From an uncultured Bacilli bacterium (GTDB lineage Bacteria; Bacillota_I; Bacilli_A; RF39; UBA660), in assembly GCA_910576925.1 (NCBI GenBank), contig CAJTKB010000010.1, positions 1 to 37,840 on the forward strand: DNA of 37,840 nt. The letters run 5' to 3'. The position numbers were made by a program, and so were the translations under genes. Shown piece after piece: positions 24,710 to 32,900 of the stretch (positions are counted from its first letter, which is position 1; every line of letters starts with the position of its first letter). The notes under the pieces are model-generated. The model saw only the letters and a program-made list of their open reading frames with translations, was not told the origin of the DNA and did not search any database.

Positions 24710-24787
24710 TCAATTTTTTATATTGGGGAATAAATAACCTCCATGTCCAGCATCTACTACCACTCCTATAGCTTTTCTTTCATTCAT
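24710..24787 (-). pseudogene. 5' fragment of N-acetylmuramoyl-L-alanine amidase, cut by element 2
   Basis: From the ATG at 24,787, behind GAGGTG, the frame reads MNERKAIGVVVDAGHGG and then leaves the amidase: YLFPNIKN and a TGA at 24,710. VDAGHGG is the first zinc-ligand motif of Amidase_3 enzymes and is directly continued by HGGDDPGALGN at 16,409. Joining the two restores an ordinary amidase start. The result here is a 25-residue stub. A TATAAT lies just upstream, very near the ribosome binding site. Confidence 0.85.
24737..24745. other. Attachment junction of element 2, relaxase end
   Basis: The amidase codons for HGG (CAT GGA GGT, minus strand) run into TATTTATTCCCC, which is not amidase. 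The shared bases with the other junction are CA-GG-GG. Confidence 0.55.
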
Positions 24788-24853
24788 ATTTTTCACCTCT
24801 ATTATAAAGTATGTTTTCTTAGGTAATTTGTCACTTCTACCAAAGAAAAAACT

Positions 24854-24877
24854 AAGAATCATCATATTTAGATTCTT
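24854..24877. terminator. Terminator between the htrA-like gene and the amidase stub
   Basis: AAGAATC (24,854-24,860) and GATTCTT (24,871-24,877) form a 7-bp stem with a 10-base loop. T-rich tails lie on both sides, so it can work in both directions. The remainder of 24,630-24,888 is covered by the junction, the amidase stub and the other terminator. Confidence 0.65.
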
Positions 24878-24888
24878 ATTTTTTTATA

Positions 24889-25992
24889 CTATGTAGAACT
24901 ATTTGTTAATGTTACTTTAGTTTTATACTCCTTATTATCTCTAATATATGTTACTTCTATTATTTCACCAGGAGTATATTTATATAATTCATATCTTAAA
25001 TAAGCTATATTATCTACTTTTTCTCCATTTAGTTTAGTAATTATATCTCCTACTTTTAAATCTGATTTACTTGCGCCTGTATTTTGAGTTATTCCCATAA
25101 CAATTACACCTGATTTTATGTTGTCTGGTACAGTCAATCCATTTCTGTATAGTGCTGATGAATCTGTTACATTTAGCATAGAAATACCTAATACTGGCCA
25201 TGATATTGATTCATTTTTTTCTAAAGCATCAATATGACTCATTGCATATTCAATGGGAATAGCAAAACCCATTCCTTCTATTTCTTCTTTTACAAGTTTC
25301 ATAGAATTTACTCCTATTACTTCCCCATTAATATTTAGAAGTGGTCCTCCACTATTACCAGGATTAATTGCAGCATCTGTTTGTAAAACTTTCATTACAT
25401 AATCTTCTGTTGTTGAATTATTACCAATACTTACACTTACCATTCTATCCTTTCCAGATAAAATACCACTTGTTACAGTTCCTCTATATTCATATCCCAT
25501 AGGAGAACCAATAGTAAAGACAATATCTCCTATTGAACTTGATTGCGAATCTGCTATATCTGCTACTCCAACTACCTTATCTTTTGCTACTCTAATAACT
25601 GCTAAATCTAAGTATTGATCACTACCTAGTAATGTTCCTTCTACTTCTTCATCATTTGACATAATAAGTACAATTTTATCAGTATTTTCAATTACGTGCT
25701 GGTTAGTCATTATGTATCCATATTTTAAATCTGTTTTATAAACAAAACCTGTACCAGTTGAGGAAATTTGTCCTCCTTTATATCCTTCTATCATAACAAC
25801 AGATGGATTTGCTTTTTCTACTGCTTCGGCAATACTATTCTTCTCTACTATAGTAGTACCATTTTTTATTAATCTTTTATTTGATAATAGATTAGTGTTT
25901 CTTGCAATTAATAAAATAGTAACTATACATATTAATAATACTACTATTATATAATAAGGTATTAAATTTTTTTGATTTTTTTCTCTATTCAT
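24889..25992 (-). CDS. HtrA/DegP-like membrane-anchored serine protease with PDZ domain
   Basis: The 367-residue protein has one membrane helix (about 11-30) and then a trypsin-like domain with His99 (TNQHV), Asp129 (LDLAV) and Ser214 (NPGNSGGPL), a complete triad. A PDZ domain follows (about 265-360, with SGVIVMGI and GDIITKLNGEKV). It would sit outside the membrane and degrade or refold damaged proteins. The start codon overlaps the end of the Abi gene by 8 bases, and its AGGAG site lies inside that gene, so the two are translated together. Next to a wall-hydrolase gene, a role in envelope quality control is plausible. Confidence 0.95.
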   Translation of the reverse strand: MNREKNQKNLIPYYIIVVLLICIVTILLIARNTNLLSNKRLIKNGTTIVEKNSIAEAVEKANPSVVMIEGYKGGQISSTGTGFVYKTDLKYGYIMTNQHVIENTDKIVLIMSNDEEVEGTLLGSDQYLDLAVIRVAKDKVVGVADIADSQSSSIGDIVFTIGSPMGYEYRGTVTSGILSGKDRMVSVSIGNNSTTEDYVMKVLQTDAAINPGNSGGPLLNINGEVIGVNSMKLVKEEIEGMGFAIPIEYAMSHIDALEKNESISWPVLGISMLNVTDSSALYRNGLTVPDNIKSGVIVMGITQNTGASKSDLKVGDIITKLNGEKVDNIAYLRYELYKYTPGEIIEVTYIRDNKEYKTKVTLTNSST

Positions 25993-26935
25993 CTAAATAA
26001 CTCCTTTCTATATTCTTTAATTCAGCCCAATTTTTAGGAAATCCCATTTTATTTAAAACTTTTTCCACAGTTATTGTGGATAAATTATAATCTAGTGTGT
26101 TAACAGAATTTTCTAATTCAATAATCATAGACTTAAATTCTTCATTAGTTAATAATTCTTTCATAATTATTAATAGAGCATATAAATCATATTTACCATA
26201 TATATATTCATCTTCCCTTTTTGGAATGTTTAAAAGTTGATGATAAATTGTGTCACTTATTGATTTTTGGCTTCTATTATCGAACAGGATATCTTCATGG
26301 GCACATAGATTTCTATAGTTGGCAAGAATTGGTAGACAATTTATTAAGTTTTCTGGTTTTAAATGATATACTTTAGCAATTTCAATTTGATCATTTTCTT
26401 TTAATATTGAATACATTTCACTTACTATTCCAAATGATAAAACCTTTACAAGTATCCATAATGGAATATATCCATAATTATTAGCATAATGAGTGGTAGC
26501 ATCGTGCTCCCTACTATTAATTCTTATTTGACGCTTCATTTTACTAATTAAGTCTTTTACTTGTCTTCTTTTATCTGGACGATTTGTAAAATTTTTTTCC
26601 TTTAAATACTCTTTTTCTCTATATCCATATTTTTTAGATAGCTGATAAGATATGATTGATTTCAAATTATTTTCAATAATTAATAAGTTTTTAAACAGGA
26701 CATTTCTTATATTCCTATCAAATAAAAACATACTATATAATTCTTCAAAAGTTGTATTTTCTATAAATCTTTTATCTGATGTTCCATACATAAATAAGTG
26801 TCTATAACCATTTAAAAAGAAATAATTCTCTCTTAGCAATACATCTTTAGCATATCTTTCATTATTAATTATTAGGCCTTTGTATTTAAGTATTTCTATT
26901 TGCTCTTCTAAGTTCTTGAAACTCTTTGCTATCAT
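25985..26935 (-). CDS. Abi_2 family (AbiD/AbiF-like) HEPN protein
   Basis: The 316-residue protein begins with FKNLEEQIEILKYKGLII and has YFFLNGYRHLF and FLFDRNIRNVLFKNLLIIENNLKS, typical of Abi_2 proteins. The HEPN RNase motif R-x4-H is present as R208-NLCA-H213. AbiD and AbiF in lactococci stop phage growth, and HEPN enzymes usually cut RNA. It precedes and overlaps the htrA-like gene by 8 bases. This is unusual company for a phage-defence gene and suggests a housekeeping or stress role here. AGGTGAG precedes the ATG and a TATAAT lies upstream. Confidence 0.85.
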   Translation of the reverse strand: MIAKSFKNLEEQIEILKYKGLIINNERYAKDVLLRENYFFLNGYRHLFMYGTSDKRFIENTTFEELYSMFLFDRNIRNVLFKNLLIIENNLKSIISYQLSKKYGYREKEYLKEKNFTNRPDKRRQVKDLISKMKRQIRINSREHDATTHYANNYGYIPLWILVKVLSFGIVSEMYSILKENDQIEIAKVYHLKPENLINCLPILANYRNLCAHEDILFDNRSQKSISDTIYHQLLNIPKREDEYIYGKYDLYALLIIMKELLTNEEFKSMIIELENSVNTLDYNLSTITVEKVLNKMGFPKNWAELKNIERSYLDE

Positions 26936-27047
26936 TTTCTCACCTATTTATAATTATAGCATAATTTTCCTAATTGAACTATGAAAAATATGTGAATAAT
27001 TATGATATAATTTTAAATAGTTATTTTAATTATTTTGGAGGTGCTTT

Positions 27048-28031
27048 ATGCCTGCTACTATTACTCACGCATACTTTTCTATTGATGTTTATAATAAGCT
27101 TGATAAAAAAAACAAAAGAATAAGGAAAAAAGACTTACTAAGATTAAAAATGTTTTCTCAAAGTACTGATCCTATTATGTTTTATAATGTAGAAAGCGTT
27201 AATAAAGGCAAAAATATTAGAAGATTTCAATACTATTTTCATACTAATAAGAGTCAAGAATTCTTTATAACTCTTTGCGAGTATATTAAGAACAAAAAAC
27301 TGTTTGATAATAGTGAGGTTCTTTCTTTTCTATATGGATTTATCTGTCATTATGTTTTAGATAGTATTATACATCCTTTTGTTATTTATAAATCTGGAGT
27401 TATGAACAAAGATAATCCTAATAGTTACAAGTATAATTGTAAGCATAATTATATGGAAACCTTTCTTGACAATAAAATGATTATAAAAAAATCTCCTAAT
27501 AAAAAGTCTTATTCAGATTTTAATTTAAATAAATTCTGTTTTGATACGAAAGATTTTTCAAATGAACTAATTGATGTAATTGATTTTGTTTTTAAAAAGG
27601 TATTTCTAATTGAAAATATGTCTAAAATATATCTTAAATCATTGAAGCAAATGAAAGGTTTTTTACTTAGATATCGTCTAGATAGATTTGGACTAAAGAA
27701 GTTGATCTATAGAACTATTGATCTATTTACTAATTCTTCTACCTTTAAATTTGATTGTTTGTCATATCATTATATTCCAAAAAATGAAGAAATGTATCTT
27801 AATTTAGAACATAAGGTCTGGTATAATCCCATTAATAAAAAAATTAAGAGTTATGATAGTTTTTATGATTTATATGATAAAGCTGTTTTGGAAGCTGTTA
27901 GAATAATTAATGAAGTTAATGATTACTTTAGAGGTAAAAATTCTACTCTTTCGGATATTTTTGTTAATAATAGTTATTTAACTGGCCTTAATTGTAATTT
28001 GGGAGATAAGTTCAAATATTTTGAATTTTAA
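27048..28031 (+). CDS. Zinc-dependent phospholipase C-like protein
   Basis: The 327-residue protein starts MPATITHAYFSIDVYNKL, and has FSQSTDPIMF, YYFHTNKSQEF, FICHYVLDSIIHPFVI and KHNYMETFLDN. These spaced His and Asp residues fit the zinc-dependent phospholipase C family (as in C. perfringens alpha-toxin N-domain relatives). No signal peptide is seen, so it may be a cytosolic member whose substrate is unknown. TTTGGAGGTG precedes the ATG. It is divergent from the Abi gene and 60 bases upstream of the SpoIID-like gene. Confidence 0.8.
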   Translation: MPATITHAYFSIDVYNKLDKKNKRIRKKDLLRLKMFSQSTDPIMFYNVESVNKGKNIRRFQYYFHTNKSQEFFITLCEYIKNKKLFDNSEVLSFLYGFICHYVLDSIIHPFVIYKSGVMNKDNPNSYKYNCKHNYMETFLDNKMIIKKSPNKKSYSDFNLNKFCFDTKDFSNELIDVIDFVFKKVFLIENMSKIYLKSLKQMKGFLLRYRLDRFGLKKLIYRTIDLFTNSSTFKFDCLSYHYIPKNEEMYLNLEHKVWYNPINKKIKSYDSFYDLYDKAVLEAVRIINEVNDYFRGKNSTLSDIFVNNSYLTGLNCNLGDKFKYFEF

Positions 28032-28091
28032 AAATTAATTTATTTTGTATATAATTGTTTAATTTTTCCATAATAGTATTAGGTGAAGAAT

Positions 28092-29144
28092 ATGTTTTAT
28101 AGATATGAAATCAGAAACAATTATGGTAAAGAGTCTTTATATTTATATTTGACAATGAATGAAGAAGTATCACAAGAACTTGGTAGTAATGATAATACAA
28201 CAATGGAAAACAAAGTAAAAAATTATATGAAAAGTCGTAATATTGATTATGATGGTGAAGATGTATTTTTAGTAGTAGATGGTATTGTTGTTAAGAGTCT
28301 TAATATAAAGGATAAAGATATAAGAATAGAAACATTAGATGATAAGAGTGATTATGTTAACATAAAATATCTAGTAACTATTCGTAATAATGGTAAAGAA
28401 AAGACTATTCCTTTAAAGGACTACTTGATAGGAGTTATGTTTACTAATAAGTGCTATCTTTATCCAGAAGAAGTAAGAAAAGCCCTTTGTATACTTTATA
28501 GAACTTATGCTTATTATAAGATGGAGAAAGACAGTTTTATAGATTATAGTGATGAATTTATGTTATATAAAGATACATCATATTATAAACTAGCATTTAT
28601 TGATAACTATCAAAATTTTTATGATGCTATTATATCAGCTATAGATGAGACAGATTGCATTTTTATAACATATGAAAATAATTATATACTTCCATTCATT
28701 CATTTAGTTAATAATGGCTATACTGATGAAGATTCTAACTATCCTTATTTAGAAAAAAGATACAGCTTGTGGGATTTACTTTCTCCTAGTTATATGGAAA
28801 TAAAAGAATTTACTTATAACTATTTAGAAAAAGTCTTTAATGTTAGAAAGAGTAGTATACAGGAGTTAAAAATCATTGAACTTACTAGTGGGAATAGAGT
28901 TAATAAACTTAAACTAGGTGAGTTAGTTTTAACTGGTGAAGAGTTTAGAAATAGATTAAATCTCGCTTCTACTGATATGACTATTTTGATTAACGATAAA
29001 TCTATTAAAATTATAACTAGAGGCCAAGGTAATAGTCTAGGACTTTCTATAAGTGGTAGTAGTGAACTTGCTAAAAGTGGCTGTAACTATTTACAAATAC
29101 TTGATTACTACTTTCCTAAATGTATAATTAAAAAATATTCATAA
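28092..29144 (+). CDS. SpoIID/LytB-like protein with altered active site
   Basis: I choose the ATG at 28,092 (MFYRYEIRNNYG), with AGGTG upstream, over an in-frame GTG at 28,083 that overlaps that site; this gives 350 residues. From about 105 it reads PLKDYLIGVMFTNKCYLYPEEVRKALCILYRTYAYYKM, split here only for description, which mirrors the SpoIID core around YL-GV and A-RTYA. The tail has GEEFRNRLNLASTD and GQGNSLGLSISG, then YLQILDYYFP. In active SpoIID the first part has a catalytic Glu (AEMP) and the second GHGVGMSQ; both are changed here. No signal peptide is visible. It is probably a relative that has lost peptidoglycan lytic activity. Confidence 0.65.
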   Translation: MFYRYEIRNNYGKESLYLYLTMNEEVSQELGSNDNTTMENKVKNYMKSRNIDYDGEDVFLVVDGIVVKSLNIKDKDIRIETLDDKSDYVNIKYLVTIRNNGKEKTIPLKDYLIGVMFTNKCYLYPEEVRKALCILYRTYAYYKMEKDSFIDYSDEFMLYKDTSYYKLAFIDNYQNFYDAIISAIDETDCIFITYENNYILPFIHLVNNGYTDEDSNYPYLEKRYSLWDLLSPSYMEIKEFTYNYLEKVFNVRKSSIQELKIIELTSGNRVNKLKLGELVLTGEEFRNRLNLASTDMTILINDKSIKIITRGQGNSLGLSISGSSELAKSGCNYLQILDYYFPKCIIKKYS

Positions 29145-29146
29145 AA

Positions 29147-29206
29147 AAACAATATATACAAATTTTGAATTCTTATAATGAACCAAAATTAGTTTATATA
29201 TTGTTT
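29147..29206. terminator. Bidirectional terminator between SpoIID-like gene and type VII cluster
   Basis: Perfect 12-base arms AAACAATATATA (29,147-29,158) and TATATATTGTTT (29,195-29,206) are extended inward by AATTTTG/CAAAATT pairing. Poly-A before and poly-T after serve both convergent operons. Confidence 0.75.
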
Positions 29207-29443
29207 TTAATTATTTAATTGTTTTAAGTTATTAAGTGCTTTATCTGCATCGTTATTAATTTGATATGTGCTTTTTAAAAATTTAATATAATTATCAACT
29301 TCTTGAGAAAATCTATTCATTTTTACCGATTCAACTTCTAACTTTTCTTTATTTAATGTTATTATTTCTTTAACATTGTTATTAGCCTTTTCTAAAATAT
29401 TTATTATATTTTTAAACTTATCGTATTCTATATTACCTATCAT
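29207..29443 (-). CDS. Small helical protein of the type VII secretion cluster (78 aa)
   Basis: The protein begins MIGNIEYDKFKNIINILEK and is predicted as two amphipathic helices with no Trp and no Cys. It lies 3 bases after the 69-residue gene, last in the essC operon. Size and position fit WXG100-like or LXG-accessory helical hairpins of type VII systems, but the WXG motif is absent. Assignment by context only. Confidence 0.5.
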   Translation of the reverse strand: MIGNIEYDKFKNIINILEKANNNVKEIITLNKEKLEVESVKMNRFSQEVDNYIKFLKSTYQINNDADKALNNLKQLNN

Positions 29444-29446
29444 TTT

Positions 29447-29656
29447 TTATTCCTTCTTAGTATTATAATCTATATTTTCTTTTTGCTTATTATTAATACT
29501 TTCTAAAAGTAATTTATATTTTATGGCATCTTCTTTATACTCTTTAAGATTGTTGATAAAATTTAAATTATCTTGACTAAGCCAAGAAGTTTCTAAAATA
29601 TTTAATGCTGAAAATATAGTATTTACTTCATTTACATAAATTTCTGTATTATTCAT
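29447..29656 (-). CDS. WXG100-like small protein of the type VII cluster (69 aa)
   Basis: The sequence MNNTEIYVNEVNTIFSALN is followed by ETSWLSQDNLNFINNLKEY and a charged helix. The W-x-S turn, with S-x-D-x-x-x-F after it between two helices, resembles WXG100/Esx substrates (W-x-G or W-x-S, then D and F). It is shorter than the usual 95-100 residues. It lies 17 bases after the YukD-like gene. It is a probable secreted substrate or helper of the EssC machine. Confidence 0.55.
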   Translation of the reverse strand: MNNTEIYVNEVNTIFSALNILETSWLSQDNLNFINNLKEYKEDAIKYKLLLESINNKQKENIDYNTKKE

Positions 29657-29673
29657 AACTATAGTTCTCCTTA

Positions 29674-29937
29674 TTATAGTAAAACAAGTCTAGATCCATT
29701 TTTTATATCTGTATCTTTCACTAGCAATTGCACATCATATACTATACCTGACTCTTTACTATAAAGATTTGTATCATCTTTTATAATGTAATCTATATCG
29801 TGACTTTCGCTTAATGATTTTTCTATTAATTGCTTAATTGTTCCTACTCTTTTATTTATCGGTATGAAAATATCATATTCTTTTTCAAAAAGAGGAAGAT
29901 ATAATTCTATTAGTATTTTATTCTCAGTATTATTCAT
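29674..29937 (-). CDS. esaB: YukD/EsaB-like ubiquitin-fold protein
   Basis: The 87-residue protein has a first strand KILIELYLPLFEKEYDIFIP, a helix beginning RVGTIKQLIEKSL and closing strands GIVYDVQLLVKDTDIKNGSRLVLL. This beta-grasp pattern and size match YukD/EsaB, a cytosolic regulator of type VIIb secretion. It overlaps the end of essC by 8 bases, which supports the call. Confidence 0.75.
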   Translation of the reverse strand: MNNTENKILIELYLPLFEKEYDIFIPINKRVGTIKQLIEKSLSESHDIDYIIKDDTNLYSKESGIVYDVQLLVKDTDIKNGSRLVLL

Positions 29938-32900
29938 CTTCTAGCACTCCTTCTAATAGTTTTATAATATTAGGCCTACCTTTTTCAATAAGAACTGCAA
30001 AACCTTTTTTTAGTTCTGTTCTTAAGTATCTTGGAGAGCTTGCCAGTTTAATAGTAAATTGATCAAGAACTCCGCTTCCAAGCCATAGTCCATTCGCTTG
30101 GTTAAATGTTTGTTTATACCATTGTTCATATGAAATATTTTTAATTTTTTCTGATGAATCAACTATAACAAAATTATAAGTATTTAGATTTACTCCTTCC
30201 ATTAAACTTTGAGTAAATTTATTCTTTAGATTTAAATCTAATTTTGTTAATAGATTATCAAGACCTAAAATAATTACAGTTGTTCTTACTTTATTATTTA
30301 ATATATCATTTTGATAATTATTTTCTTTATATAAGTTTATTTGATTTTCTAAGTCCTCATTTATTTTAGAAATAATAGCATTAAAATCTTGTTTTACTAA
30401 TAATGTATTTTTTAAGTTTTCTTTTATTATTTCAAAGGTATCTATTACTATAACTTTTCTGTTTTCTATAAATGATATCGTTTTATAAAAATTATTTAAA
30501 AATGCATAGTATGAATGAATATCATTTCCTGTTATTAAATAATTATAATTTTTAGCTAAGTCAATTGTAGATACCTGAAGTGTATCTTTATAGATACCTA
30601 CTGGAACAATTTGAATATTATTTAAATAATTTTCTACTACTTGATGAGTAATATTTATAGGTAGAACTGGTACTTTAGGTGCTTTATATTCAAATATTTG
30701 TGCTAATTTAGCACTTATCACCTTTAAATATTCACTCATTCTTTCATTTTGATATGGATACGCTACTTGGAACTCATGTATTTCATCAAGTTTTACTAAA
30801 CCCCTACCATATATTTTTGATGGATATTTTTTTTGAATGTTACCTAGTACAGAATTATAATCTGATTGGTCATTGAACTGTAATACAAGGTTTTGTTTAA
30901 AGTTTTGTCTTAGACGATATCTCAGTGTTGTTGTTGTTGCAGCACTAACAATGAAAGTTATTCCATATTTAAATCCTTCTCTTGTTAAAAGACTAAATAA
31001 ATCTTCATATTCGTCATAACTTTCAATGTATGCATCATAGTTATTTATAATTACAATTATTAATGGTAGAGTTTTTCCACTATGTTTACAGTAAAAGTCA
31101 AAATCTCCGTTATAATCTACAAACAATTTTTTTCTATTTTCAAGTTCTGATTGTAACAATTTATATAAGTTAGCAACTTTTTCTTCCTCACTACTAAATA
31201 TAATATCACCAACTTGAGGTGCTTTTTGAAATACTCTTAAAGTTTCAGCTCCAAAATCTAAAATGTAAAAATTTGTCTCTTGTGGGGAATGATCTGTTAT
31301 TGTAGAGTAAATAATATTTGATATTAATAATTCTTTTCCTGAACCAGTTGAACCATATATTATAGTATTTCCGTCTTTTGATAACGGAAGAGTAAGAAGA
31401 CCCTGTTTTTGATTATTTGGATCATCATATTCTCCTACTATTGGATTTATATTACCTGCTTCTACAATGAACTTGTACTTTTCTTTTAACTGTTCTGTAT
31501 AAATATATTCTGGTATTTTATCAAGCCATAATTTTTTTATTTCTATATTTTCTTTTTTGGCAATTTGAACGATATGTTTAATAATACTTGTTATTTCCTC
31601 ACCTTCAGCATTTAAAACTAATTGTTTATTAGCACTATCAATACTTCTGATAACATTTCCTACATTGTCTATAAAGTCTATTCTCTCATCAATTTTCTTT
31701 TTACGTTTTTCTACTGGATAGTACTTTGCACCAGAAAATGCTGATTGTCCTAAGGCAAATAACTCATTATAACCAACTTGTAAATAGAAACGTCCAGTTT
31801 CTTTTAATGAAGCAGCATCAGCACATTTTATCATATCCATACTATCTGTTCTATCTTGTACTTTTAAACATATTCTAAATTTGGAGTTTGACCAAATTTG
31901 GTCATTTACTACTCCTGCTGGTTTTTGAGTTGCTAAAATTAAATGCACTCCTAAACTTCTTCCAATACGAGCTGTTGATATTAATTCATCCATAAAATCT
32001 GGTTGTTGGTCTTTTAATTCAGCAAATTCATCTGAAATAATTAGTAAGTGAGGAACTGGTGTTTTGACAAGGTTTTCTCTATATAATGTCTGATATTTAT
32101 AAATATCTATTGTGCTTTCATTTAATGAGTCTCTTGCTTCATTAAATATTCTTTGCCTTCTTCTAAGTTCGCTTTTAATAGATGATAAACTTCTATTCAT
32201 TTCTACAGTATCAAGATTTGTAATAGTTCCTGCTAAATGAGGTAATTTTACTCCAGTCTCTTTATTTTCAAAAGCTCCTGCAAGACCTCCTCCTTTATAG
32301 TCTATTAAAATAAAGTTTACTTCATTTGGAGTATAATTAATTGCAATAGATAAAATATAGGTTATTATTAGTTCACTTTTTCCACTTCCTGTCATACCTG
32401 CAATTAATCCATGAGGTCCATGAGCTTTCTCGTGAAGATCTAATTTAAATAATTCTCTATTTTTGTTAACTCCTATTGGAACTTGAAGAGTTTTAGTAGG
32501 ATTACTGTTTCTCCATCTATCTAGAATATTTAATTGTTCAACTTTACCTACATCATACATTTCAAGGAAGCTAATCATCGTTGGTAAACTACTATTTTCT
32601 TTTTCTATTTCTATTGGAATATTCGCTAATCGCTTTGTACATTGATGCATATCTATATTTAAATTATAATCAGCAATAAACTCTTTTTGTTTATTTGAAA
32701 CTAATTCATTTTCAAAGATACCAGACATTTTATCACCAATACTTATAAACGTATGACACTCATTTGGTAAATTTGTGAGCCTATTATTAATTATCATTAA
32801 ACTAAAACCAATATTTGTACTTTCATTACATATATCTTTTATTATTTCAAGTTCCCTTACTGATTTGAAATCATCTATTATAATAAAGAAATATGGTTTA

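Larger units (their letters stand above)
16404..24742. mobile_element. Element 2: integrative mobilizable element with MobV relaxase
   Basis: Both ends are fixed by the two amidase pieces. On the minus strand the gene reads GGACATGGAGG at 24,748-24,738, then element DNA, then resumes at CACGGTGGAGATG from 16,409. The 8.3-kb insert contains a serine recombinase next to one end, winged-helix regulators, an Xre-type regulator, an oriT-like region, a MobV relaxase and a nuclease fusion. It has no mating-pair genes, so it would depend on a helper for transfer. Confidence 0.8.
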
